From Apostichopus parvimensis (lineage: Eukaryota; Echinodermata; Holothuroidea; Aspidochirotida; Stichopodidae): a DNA stretch of 33,659 bases. Below are positions 1 through 11,700 of this stretch, one piece after another; the first letter of the stretch is position 1, and every line of letters starts with the position of its first letter. The stretch is taken from positions 68,986-102,644 of the forward strand of contig KN883356.1 of assembly GCA_000934455.1 (NCBI GenBank), written 5' to 3'. Under the pieces are notes generated by a model. That model was not told where the DNA came from. It did not search any database and was given only the letters and a program-made list of their open reading frames with translations. A program made the translations under genes and the position numbers.

Positions 1-1015
1 TAGCTAATTAAACAGATATGTGCTCTTGATTTGAATTCTGACTGTATAACCCTTTCTGCATACTGTACATGAGTACTGAGCCTTAAGTGTAGGGCAGTCG
101 CAACAACAGTGACCTTTTCTTAGAACTGTTTTAATTGCACAGTACTACAGAATAGTTTCAGTAATATTAGTTTTGAATATTTCCTGTGGTTAGACATTTA
201 TCTTTCTCTTGTCTACTACTGTACATTATTTACATGTCTGACAATGTCCATAGTTAAAAACAAAAAAAAAAACAAAAAGAAAAGTAAATCACTTTATAGT
301 CCTGTAGTCCTAAAAGCTTGTCACCAAATGTGACAGATAAATTGGTCTTAATTGAAAGTAAAGTATTTTTGTGCCTCATTAAATCCTTTACGTTTGAAAA
401 TTTTCTCACCGTTAGACATGTTTTCACTTTTGAAAACGTTTTGTGACTTTGTGAACTATTCTGTAGGTATTGTACCAAGTTTGTCGAAGGCTATTTTTAA
501 CATATTGTACTTACAGTCATTTAACATGCACAGAAGTGCAATATTAGAAAGTAAGAGGTCAAATTATGGGAGAGATCTGTAAAACACAGATAAAAGTCAT
601 TGTAAAAGTCAGAGTGTAAGGTTGTTAACAGTCTATAAAAGAATTTTAAATATAACATCAAAACAACACAATTTCAAATGCTTATTGATTTATGGTTGGG
701 TAGAATGAAGTAAACGTATCCTGTTTTATGAATAAACTGCAGCTCATGCTGCTTATACTGGCACTGTTAAAATAGTCTGAGGTTTGTACAGTATGAGGAA
801 AGAATGTTAACAGATCATGAAAACAGTGTGCTGGTGCATGGCTGACAAACATCACATACAGTAGCATGGACTGACCACACTGTAATAAGTTACAGTAGTA
901 CTCAAACTGCTGATCTAGGGATGAAGGGATAAACTTTCACAAATGACCGACCAAGCATGAGTACAAACCGATGGTGCATGCGTTGTGAGGTACAGTAGGT
1001 CTGTTTAATTTACTT

Positions 1016-1165
1016 TGCTCCTCGCTTACCTGTCTCCCCACAACCTTAGCACCCTCGTTCTACTGTGCCTAGAATGTCCTGGTAACCTTTCAACATTGCT
1101 CGCCCTCAATGACCGGCTCCTCCGGTCAATGCCCTTCCTTTTCATATGATGGACAGTTGGTGGAG
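1016..1165. repeat. Dispersed ~150-bp interspersed repeat, copy 1
   Basis: Starts near TACTTTGCTCCTCGCTTACC and continues with TGTCTCCCCACAACC, TCGTTCTACTGTGCCTAGAA, and ACCGGCTCCTCCGGTCAATG. The same blocks in the same order recur at 5188-5340 and partly at 5050-5108, 13669-13750, 15140-15270 and 16858-16945. No coding sequence or poly-A tail is seen, so it looks like a short non-autonomous element. Confidence 0.75.
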
Positions 1166-3437
1166 TGTGGTCTATCTATGCAGTAGCTTTGTAAGCTGCG
1201 CATAATTATTCAGTTGACTCATTGTATACTGTACTTCTAGGGATGTCTTGGGGGATTGGAAAGGGGGAAGGAGGTCCATTGACCACTAGTGACTGCAGCT
1301 CTGCATGAGGGCATACATTGTTAGAAATGATTGTTACCAGTGTTTACAGCTGACCACTCTAAAAGAACTAGCCAACCTTACTGTACCTAGATACAGGAAA
1401 CTTTTAAAGTGGAGCGGCTTCATTGAACAAGTTTTCTTAAAATTTTCTCCTCAAAAGATGTAATATAACCAGTTTACTAAGTCGATGACTCCACCCGAGT
1501 CAGGAAAGATACTGGCAGCAGTGACTTCACCCGACCTTAAAATGGAGTGAATACAACTCTGGTACATACAGACATTTCATTCACTTAATATTTAGTCCTT
1601 ATTTTATACTCCAGTTTTATCCGAGAATGGCACCTTTGAGTTCATCTCAAATAAGGTTTCAGATCTTAGTGGTACGATGACAATAATTGGAAAACAAGTA
1701 AATGACAGCTCCTAGATGCAGCTTTAAAGTAAAGCTTTATAGTACTATGAAATTCCTCCAAATGGAACAAGATCTTTCTTTGCTGTTTGGGGATTTTTTT
1801 CTGTAATTCACAAGGATCTAGAGTATAGTTCTGTCATTATGTTAAAACTTATTAAGGATGATGGTTGGGGTTGTGTCATCCTCCTTTGTAAATTATTACT
1901 GTACATTTACTTTACACACACAGCTTTACCGTACTGTACCTGTTACTGTACCAGAGCGATCAATTTTCATAGTTGCCTGTACACTTGAGTTGTTGGCATT
2001 CATCATCCTTCCCATATTTAATATATGTTTTGGGAAAATAAGAAAGCTCCATCTTTTTGAGTTATGAAATTGTGGTAAAGTAATTTCACGGATCATTGAG
2101 TACTTCTCCCTCATGGTAATGAGATGTTGGAAAATGAATATTTGCAGAGAAATATTGCTATATTATAAATATTATTAATTTAAACGTGCATCCTCCCATA
2201 CTGTACCTCGCCTCTCTCTCTCTCTCTGCCTCCGGTCTCATCCATCTCCTTACAGCTGTTATTATCATTCCTAAACTGAATGGCATTAGAAGGAGCTGGC
2301 CGTGATCATAACTCATTAGTGATATATTACCGTCAATTTGTAATGCTTGGCTGTTGATGATCAGTCATTGACAGTGGCATTTGCTTTGCCGTTGTTGTGC
2401 TGGTATTTTTATGAAGTGTCTTGTCTGTATGAACTCACGTCCCACTACATAAATACCAGGAGAAAATATTCGGGTTTATTCTTTGGTAGATTAAAAGTAA
2501 AATTTGTTTCTAGGCTAGTTAATGAGAAGCAGTTAAAAATAAAATTTATATTTTTCTGTGGCATTTTGGTTGTGAAGTAAAATTGTATTGGCATATATGT
2601 GAATGTGTATGGTTGTGCCTGGGGTTGTTCCTACAGTTCTGTTCCTGAATGGATGTCATTTTTGGCACTGTACAGCATGTTAATGTGACATATTTCATAT
2701 ACTGTTCCTGTAGGTAAAGCCAATTATCTTTAATGAAGTTCAAAGGTCAGTTGAGGTCGGTGTAGGTTATAATAAAAGGTCTTTCTTCTAGTGTACTAAG
2801 GAAACATTGGATACTTCAGTATACATGTAATGAGGATATGCCTTGATATTATTAATGCAAGATCCCTGTAGGTTTTAATGGAGTCTTTGGTGATCAGCTG
2901 AAGTCAACAGAGGTCAAAATGAGACTTTTGAGCAAGAGTTTATGTTATTCACTCTCAGCTTACCTGCCTCCACACAAGATATGCACATTAATCCACCTAC
3001 TATAACCTACAAAAAGTGTTAAATATATTCTACAGTACTCACAGCAGTACTCCAACCTCATTGAACTGGAAATGGCCAGCTTTCTTAATTGCAATGATCT
3101 CCTGATTGGGTGGATTTGGTTTTTCCAAGAATTTTATCTTTGATCACTCCAACACAGGTTCGACCATCAGTGCTCTCCTGGCTTATGTCACAAATCTTTG
3201 AGAGCCGCCATACTGTATCTATGGAACAGGGTTTGGTTCAGAATATGGACGGGCATCGCTGCTTTCTTAATGTACCTCTCTTTGGCCTCTCCCACTGCTT
3301 TATTTTACCTAATCTATACCTGTGGTATCTGGATTAGCTAGTTTAATGCACTAATCTGACCTATCTCCTCTCTACTATTGCACTACAATATCTCATCTAC
3401 AGTACCTGGTCTACAAATTCATCGATACATCCACCCT

Positions 3438-3460
3438 CCCCCCCCCCCCCCCCCCCCCCC
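3438..3460. repeat. Poly-C homopolymer (23 bases)
   Basis: A run of C at the end of a CCACCCT tract, upstream of GAACCACG. Its exact length is unreliable in most sequencing. Confidence 0.9.
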
Positions 3461-5017
3461 GAACCACGTCTCGGTCAGTGATCACTTCCTCCTGCTCCCA
3501 AGCCTATCATTATGTCCTGTATTTGCATGGATAATGAAGTGTGGTCATGGAGTGTAATAGCTACAGTATGTAGTTATAATTTATGGTAAAGAGAATTACA
3601 GGACGTTGATAAATTAACCTGGCCTAGAGAACGCAATTTTGAAAAAGATTGTCAATTAAACTGATCATAAAATATAACCAGACTTGTTAATTTTGGAGTT
3701 TCTGTCTTGCTGTTTCTTATAATTGATACCACCATAAATATTCAAACAGCTGGCTACTGTACTGTACTAAAAGGTGCACCTTGACAATTATTTAAGAAAA
3801 ATTGAAAATTATCACTTGGTCAGTCTTGGTTACACTCAACAGTTAATCAGACTTTTAGATACTTTCATTGTTCATAGTGTGTGATTACAGTACCCCTACT
3901 TCTATACAGTACAAATTCTTCAGTTTGTTTCGTAAATTTAAGGAACACTAATTGATCCCTAGTTTATCAGATATGGTTTAAATAAAAAAAAACAATTCTC
4001 TGAAAAAATTCACATCGGTGACTTACAGTCTGCCTTCAATATAATATTTATCCCCATTTTATTAAAATTTAGTTTCCTCAAGCAAAATGTGACACTTTAC
4101 AAAAAGGTTAAATGTTCCCACAGATCACATTCTTGTGCCTGTTAATGTAAAGCATTTTGAAATCATGGTTGAGAGTTGAGACTACATATGCGAGACTAAT
4201 TGACGTAATAACTTGGTCTAACGGGAAATTAGGCTGGCAGGATTACTCCATAATTATTTTCTCATTTTCCAATTATCTTCCTGGAAGTGTCGAGTTGAGC
4301 TGCTGTATTTTTTATACCTCTGACATTTTGATAACCTTTCCTGTATTTGAGTTTCTCTGTTATTGGTGTCAAGTACTTTGTCTGACTTCCCAGCAGCTAA
4401 CAAAACACCTTAATAAGTTAATACATTTCATGGTATTACTGTTCTTTAATAAAGTACTTTTAATACCCTTTCCTACAGTAGATAACAGATTTAACACATT
4501 TGATGCCACAGTATATTCAATTCCTATCATACATTCAGGTCTGGGCTTGTCATCAATATTATTAGCTATCCTATCATACAAACCTGCAGACACTTACTGC
4601 AAGTACAGTGTACAATAGTACTGGATGTCTCTGTTATGTCTGTGCATACAACTGAATTTCAATTGTCCCTAGTGAAAAGTTACTTCTCATTTTGATTTAG
4701 ATACAGTAGAGCCATTACAATCCAAAGATCATGTAATATAATTTACACACACTACACACAGTCCGTGTATTTTACTCTCCCACTCTCTGCGTACGTACGT
4801 ATGTCTATACGTCTACGATAGACCACACACGTGCTAGCCACCGTCATGTTAATTCTGATGGAAATGTGTATATTGCAACCAAGAGAACTCATCACAGGTC
4901 ATCGTTTGCAGAAGAATAGACTAACTTGGAGCCTGTGATATTAGGAAGTGATACTGTCTACGTATATATACAGTACCTGAATACCCTGATGCATGTGGAA
5001 AAGAGAAAATAATCTGG

Positions 5018-5108
5018 TCAACGGATGAGATGCACATTCAAAATTGTTGAATTTACTTTGCTGCTCGCTTACCTGTCTCCTCACAACCTAAGCACTCTCG
5101 TTCTACTG
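5018..5108. repeat. Dispersed repeat, partial copy 2
   Basis: GGATGAGATGCACATTCAAA and TTGTTGAATTTACTTTGCTG lead into CTCGCTTACCTGTCTCC and TTCTACTGTGCC, after which the similarity stops. The leading segment is repeated at 5156-5190, about 138 bases on, so copies 2 and 3 sit as a tandem pair. Confidence 0.7.
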
Positions 5109-5155
5109 TGCCTTACTGTAAGTGAAAATTAACCTGGACCATCGTTTCCCTGGTT

Positions 5156-5340
5156 AATGGATGAGATGCACAATCAAAATTGTTGAATTAACTTTGCTCC
5201 TTGCTTACCTGTCTCCCCAGTTACCTGAGCACTCTCGTTCTACCGTGTCTAGAATGAACTGGTAACCTTTTAACACTGCGCCCTCTATGACCAGACCCTT
5301 CCGGTCAGTGCCCTAGCTACCTTCTCATTCTACCACCTAA
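5156..5340. repeat. Dispersed repeat, copy 3, the most complete
   Basis: Begins with GGATGAGATGCACAATCAAA shared with copy 2, then follows copy 1 through TTGCTTACCTGTCTCCCCAG, TCTAGAATGAACTGGTAACC, CTTCCGGTCAGTGCCC, and ends near TTCTACCACCTAAAGTG. Its 3' half also matches 16890-16945. Confidence 0.75.
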
Positions 5341-6239
5341 AGTGTTTAGATGTTCCTTTTGAGCCTCAGATTTCTTTTCGATTCAATTTGTTCAGAACTA
5401 TGTTTCTCAGGATGTTTTTTTGTGTTTTAGTAGAAAGGAATTATTTCATGAGATTGTTGTGCACAGCCGGATAAGTATCTTTTTAAATTGGGGAGGGGTT
5501 TGGGAGGAGCCCTTTTCCTGTTTTGCAAATTGTACAGTAGCATTTTTCAGGGTACAGGTATTGCTGCCGAAATTTTTCCTGTCCTTCCCTCCCATTGTGT
5601 ACGTGTTGAATTGTTGTTACCTTACTCATGTATTCCCTTGGCTAGTTGTTTTCGGAATGTATGCTTGCATGTTGTGGTGGATTTCTCTTGCTTTCTTCCC
5701 CGTTCGTCGGCCTTAAATATGTTTGTATGTTGTGCAGGACAAAAACTCACACTCTTCTGATATTGACTAACTCTGTAATCAGAGACACATACATGAAGCT
5801 AATTGATATGTGTATACACAACCCGTCCAGAGCATGACTTGATCCAGATGACATCAGTTAGATCTTTTGGTATCCACGATAACTTCTAAAGACAAAAGCA
5901 TTGATCTTCCCTAATGACAATCTTTTGTCTGTTGATTGATCTGTTTTGCTATCTGGTTATGAAATCTTAGACTGTCTCGCTCCTCCTCACCAATTATACA
6001 GGAGCTTGGCAGAGTAATGAAATGTTAGATGTATTTACATAGTACAGTTGGTTGGTAACACAGATCATCATTTGTTCGTCGTGTACAGTAGTCTTCATCC
6101 AGACACAAACTTTCTGATATACTTTGATAAGGATTTGGCGCTGTACGTTTCATGAGGAACGATATATACGAATGCACTGTACAATCTTCCATTAGTTTAC
6201 ATGCGTGACTCTAGTCAAGCACGATCATAGACCTGCTAC

Positions 6240-6870
6240 AGTATCACCAAAGAAATAGCTGACAACACCAGAGGAATATCAGCTATTACCCAAGAAAAAC
6301 CAGACATCACCATGGAAAATACCTGATATCACTATGGAAAATACTTGATATCATCATAGAAAATACTTGATATCATCATAGAAACATCTGATATCACCAG
6401 AGGAATATCAGCTAAATTACCAAAGAAATATCTCACATCACCATAGAAAATACCTGATTTCACCATAGAAATACTGTACTTGAAATCACATACAGTAGTA
6501 AATACTTGATATCACCATAGAAAATACTTGATATCATCATAGACAATACCGGATATCACCATAGAAAATACTTGATATCACCATAGAAATATCTGACAAC
6601 ACCAGAGGATTATCAGCTATTACCAAATAATATCTCACATCACCATAGAATATACCTGATATCACCATAGAAAATACTTGATATCACCATAGGAAATATC
6701 TGACATCACCATAGAAAATACCAGATAACACCATAGAAATATCTGACATCGTCATAGAAAATATGTGACATCACCAAAAAGATACCTGTCTGATATCACC
6801 ATGAAAATTTACATGACATCACCATAGGAAATATCTGACATCATAGGAAAACCTGACATCACCATAAGTA
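6240..6870. repeat. Degenerate ~22-bp satellite with higher-order structure
   Basis: About 28 units based on GATATCACCATAGAAAATAC. A variant block (GAGGAATATCAGCTATTACC) recurs near 6270, 6400 and 6605, breaking the array into larger repeats. The unit contains the palindrome GATATC. No frame runs through it, so it is not coding. Confidence 0.9.
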
Positions 6871-7959
6871 GAAGTACTTATATTGTCTCCCTCCAACATG
6901 CACCCACTCCATCTATAAACTATTTCAAAACTTGCAGTGACCAGGCACATCATTTATATGAACAAGTACAGTACTTTATTATTGCTGACAATATGTCACT
7001 CTCTTACAGTAGTTGATTGGAAAAATGAATTATTGAAATGATTTTTGGCAGTCAATCCATCAGTCACTTGGTGTAAAAGCTGTTGAAGGCCTCATTCTCA
7101 CCCTGAATTTTTATTTTGTTATTATTTTTATACTGCAGTTTCCAATATTACAGGTTTCTTACCTTGTAGCATACAAGCTGTTAAATAAGGTAATAGGTTT
7201 TAGAATAGTCATTTGGATAAGCTATTTTAGTGATACCTTTACCATTGCACAATAATACTGTTGTGTTTGTTACTGTGAACTGTGTACATATAAAGCAAAC
7301 ATGAAAAGATATGATACCTTGTTTTCTATTTTTTCGTTCACTCTTCACAATATAGCATGATTGTTTAGGACAACAGATTCGAAACTGAAATATTACTGCT
7401 GACAATGACAAGAAAAGACAGCCATGCATTATTCTACAAGTTCATTTCAAATCATCAGTTGCTGCTCTAATCTATTCCTGTGATCAGAAAGGACTTTTAA
7501 AGATACAATGGGAATGACAGCAATAACTCTCACTGAATCTGAAAGTTTCTCCATTCACGGTGTTATCTCATTTCAATTAATTATCTGTATACTGAAATAG
7601 TTAATTAATTAAAGTGCTTAATTTTCATTTCACATGATCAGTATGAAGTGTTTTAGTCAGTTGAATCAAACGTTGGAGTGAACTCCCACGTGACCTAGTA
7701 CCGACCTGACAAAAATGTTACCAAGGCACTGAGCAAATTTGTCAAAGTTGGATGGAATAATGAATTAATTATCAGATCTGAGGTCTTATTTTGATAGATC
7801 TTGTGAAAGTATCTTTAAGTAGTGTGATCAGTTGTCATGAATACAGTATTTTGGACATTCAACACTTTAACTCTTTAGTTAAAAATGCTTCAATTACATA
7901 GATCAAACTCCAAGGCTGTCTAAATGTAGAACTTTTTATAAATATGTATATACACACCC

Positions 7960-7960
<1 letters not shown>

Positions 7961-7986
<26 letters not shown>
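7961..7986. repeat. TA dinucleotide microsatellite
   Basis: Thirteen TA units after TACACACCCA. Similar short AT runs occur at 27551-27569 and 33085-33102. Confidence 0.95.
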
Positions 7987-7991
<5 letters not shown>

Positions 7992-8673
7992 TATTCTGTA
8001 GATAGCAAGACCAGCTTTAATACTAAAATACTGATATTTAAGAGTCATGTTTCCTATTTTTGGTGGGTAATCTTAGAAGCGTGTGGACTTGGCTAGATTC
8101 TGTTACATTATGCATCCTTCGGAATATAAGACATCAGGAAATGGCTGTAACAGCTAGCTAAAGAAAGGAAAGTAACACTGTGGATCTAGTGTGTATTGCA
8201 CATACAGTACTGTAGTCGTCAGTTCATATCATGTGCCATGCTGTGTTAGTGACCTACAGTACTATATATATACTGTATGTATTAACGCTGTACTGTATAT
8301 AGCGTAGGATACATACATGTCTATATAGAGCTTCCACACCATATGGGGAAATTTGTTTCATATCCAGAATCGAAAAAAAATTACTACACCATAATTAGAA
8401 ATTCAGAATAATGAAAGGTGGTGCAAAATGTAATCATTTTGGGCTGTTGTTTTAGATGGCCTCACAAGTGGTAGATAGAAAAGAAAGCAGAAGTGGTCGT
8501 TGACCTAGTTAGTGGGTCACAGGGTGCAGTGCTGAAACATACTCCCCTTCCATCAACATCTCGTACTGGAAAATCTGGTTGTGTGAGAGTTTGTCACTAG
8601 ATACATCCTGTCATAGGTTTTTTTTTTTTATATACGAAATTATTTCACTTTTTTCCCCTGTCTTTTATAACAG

Positions 8674-8731
8674 AGAGGCGATTTTCAGAGTGTGTGATGC
8701 ATCTGGGTTTGCCTATGCCAGAAAGAAGAAG
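8674..8731 (+). CDS. SHC: Shc exon a (PTB helix, [12 protein letters not shown])
   Basis: Encodes [19 protein letters not shown], matching the Shc PTB segment that reads REAISLVCEAV in human. The acceptor is ...TTATAACAG and the donor is GTAAGTG at 8732. The first base completes an Arg codon, so the upstream intron is phase 2; the exon ends in phase 0. No exon that ends in phase 2 with a TRTQVT-like peptide could be found in 1-8673. The Arg on the preceding strand (R67 in human p52), one of the phosphotyrosine-binding residues, is therefore outside what I can see. The exon is short, and recognition rests on its position and phase as well as on sequence. Confidence 0.8.
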
Positions 8732-11700
8732 GTAAGTGATTCCAAAGCACATATTTTGAGCATAGAAGCAGTAAGATATTTAAGATACCATCCTAAAATT
8801 ATTGCACCAGATATCCATTTAATTGTGTGAGTAATTTACACAGTTAACTCTATAGTACACTCCTGAAGACTTCAGCAGTATAAATCACCTGCCAAAAATG
8901 CAATCTAAAACATAATTTATATTTCCATATTATTTTGGTAGGATTGTTACAAAATAATCAAAGCAGAAGGTGAATACTCAAAATAAAGATGAAAATGACA
9001 ATGATTTTTTTGTTTCAACCCATCATTGTTACTGTAGAAGATGTCACAGTTGTGCAAAATTTCCTTCAAAGGATTTTGTTTGTTTGTTGCAGTTTTGCTT
9101 TCACATTCCAGAAATATCAACATTTGAACCAAATCTTGCGTACATTAGGATTGAAAATGATCAGATAAAGGTTTCCTTCTAAATTTTTCATCAAATGAAT
9201 GATATATTTTCCTCATTCCCTTTACATGTCTATCTCCTATACATATACACACACTCAGATCTTTATGTATAGTTTTACACAATTGGTAACAATTTTTGTA
9301 CTATCCCCCAAAAACGGTAAAAAAAAAAAAAAAATCATTTTTGCTGTGTCATATTTTGTCATTGTTTGATGTAAAACTTGGCTAAGTGATGGTTCTGACA
9401 AAGCATGTTATTATGTGATTCTAGTATCTAACAAACATTTTAAGTTGATCATTGTTAATGCAAAAAGCTGCTTCTAAGACTACATTTTGGTCACTTACAC
9501 TTTTTTCTCCTATATTTTATGGTCCCTTTTTTTTAACCTAAGACTTTTCCTGTCGGTCATGAAACCATCATCAGCCAGGTGTTCAAACTTGTGAAAATGA
9601 AGTTCAATTTTAGTTTCACCTGCTTTATACTACACTGTATACATTAGTTAAGATTCAATGAAGTCGGTTGACAAAGAACGGTCATGTATGTAATTAGTCT
9701 CTTCAGATGACTGACTTTAATTATCTACTCTACCAGGCTCGGTCGGTTCGATGACTTGTCTTTATCGGATAATTAAAAAGACACTTTCAAAGAGTCGTAT
9801 TAATTTAGTTAATAGGTTAATATATTGAGGTCAGTCAGAGGTCTTGCTTGATTAGTCAAGGTCATAGTCTTTCTTTGTGACATGTTTGATGGATCTTATC
9901 AATACCAAAGGTGTGATATAGTCTGGTCAAAGTACTGTGGTTAATTAACTACTGTGCAAAATAATAAAGTCAAAATTGCTGTGCAAAAAGATGTGATACT
10001 ACAAGTCTAAATATCAACTGTACTGTTGGTGTGATGTTTTTTACTGTGATAATCAAACTAGCTAACTAATGTGTGACAGTCTAAGTCAAATGGTTAGCTC
10101 CCTAAGGTGTGATATTAGAATTGAACACTGAATTGAACTGTCAAAGTCAGTATGATTGACCAACTGACCTTGTTGATAGCTGACATATGTCAAAAAATCA
10201 CTGATAAATAGAAGTCAGGCATAGATTACTTAGGTATGATATTAAAAGTCATAAATTGTTATTGTAACAATAAAAGTCAAACAATGATTTAAAAAAAAAA
10301 AAAATCTGGGATATTTATATGTGAAGCTAGCTGACTAAAAAGTCGCTTTGATTGACTAAAGTTTGACATTAAAAATGTAAGTAGCAAACCATCTAATGTG
10401 TTGTGATTTTTTATAGAATTCATCTTTGGTCTCAAATTGTGTAGACTGACATGAAACTTTGTGTCATTAGGTATACTTTTAATCAGTTGCAGATCAGGAA
10501 ACCATTTACTGGATCTTAGGCAATGCCTCAATTTTTAGAGACCTGGGAAAACTACAAAAAGGATGACACAATATAAAAATAATATATCTGAAGTGATAAA
10601 ACTGAACAACAGAATCATTTTAGGTGAACTTTCTTTGGTCACATTGGATAACAGCAACCAGCTGATGGCTCCCCCCCCCCTGGAAACACCATTGGTACCC
10701 TTCCTGTATGTAACGAGAATCCCTATCACTTCTTGTTGGATATTCAAGTGTGTATAGCCATTAAAGTAGATTGACTTTGGATCAGAATGATAGACTGAAA
10801 AATGGTCACTCGTGAAATATGTTTCATCCAACATTCCCACACCCTCCCCACCTCCTCCTCCCCCTCACACACCTTCCAAATTGTGAATCTAAACTGTCTA
10901 TTGGATCCTGCTGATTGTGGAAAACATTTGCAGTACTGTAAGGTGATTAGGATTTCCATGGCAAAACTGTGAAACGCTTTTATAAATCTCACCCGTGAAA
11001 TTTTGATTTACAGATGTGCATGAACATTATATGTGAATTCTTATGTTTGGTTTTGAAAGTTCTACTTTTCATTCGCCTCACTAAAACTGGTGTTCATCTG
11101 TGCCTACAGTATTTGCGCCTTCTACCAGGGACTTTCTTTATACCTTTGTGCAAGCATCGATCCTCTCTCTGACACCTTTAGAGTTGGTACTGCGGTTCCC
11201 CTCTCTGTCTCTCGTTCTTAAGAGTTGGTTCTGCTGATGATAAGTCATAATTAGCTTCTGCACAGTACGGTCATTTTTCATGCTTGATTGATAAACTGTT
11301 AAAAGAATCAAAATGTGAACGAAATGGAAATATCGCCACATGTTTATTTGTCAGATGGCTTTCTGTTTCAGTGGACACTAAACACGACATGAAGTGTCAG
11401 GCATACAGTACTATAGTTACAGTACAGTAAACTATCGTATGTTAACCTAGAAAACTACGTACCAATAGGCAAAGTCATCTCGGGGAGTCACAGAAATCTT
11501 GTACAAACAGTACAACTCCCATTTCTCCTGTTATTACATCAGTTTTTTTAATCTGTTGGTCATCTTTGCAAGCTTTATTGTGAGCTTTCATTGCCAAGCA
11601 ATAGCAATTCAAATTTAACACGGTCAGTTGGTTTTCTGCAAATTCTTTTAATTTCATAATTAGGGACGATGGTATCATCCTCTCTTTATGATTCATGTGC

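Larger units (their letters stand above)
1..8673. other. Shc upstream or intron DNA, no exon recognised
   Basis: No coding exon could be identified on either strand. The longest ATG frame (4157-4618, 153 codons) is hydrophobic, of skewed composition and matches no family I know. The missing PTB exon(s) may lie further upstream. Contents: dispersed ~150-bp repeats (1016-1165, 5018-5108, 5156-5340), CT repeats near 2212, poly-C (3438-3460), the 22-bp satellite (6240-6870), a TA microsatellite (7961-7986), and many TACAGTA/TACTGTA words. Confidence 0.6.

Noticed and set aside
4157-4618. 153-codon ATG frame, the longest in the window
   Set aside because: Hydrophobic and Leu/Ser/Phe-rich as AT-rich DNA often yields, no recognisable domain, no clear splice context, and it lies in intron-like sequence.
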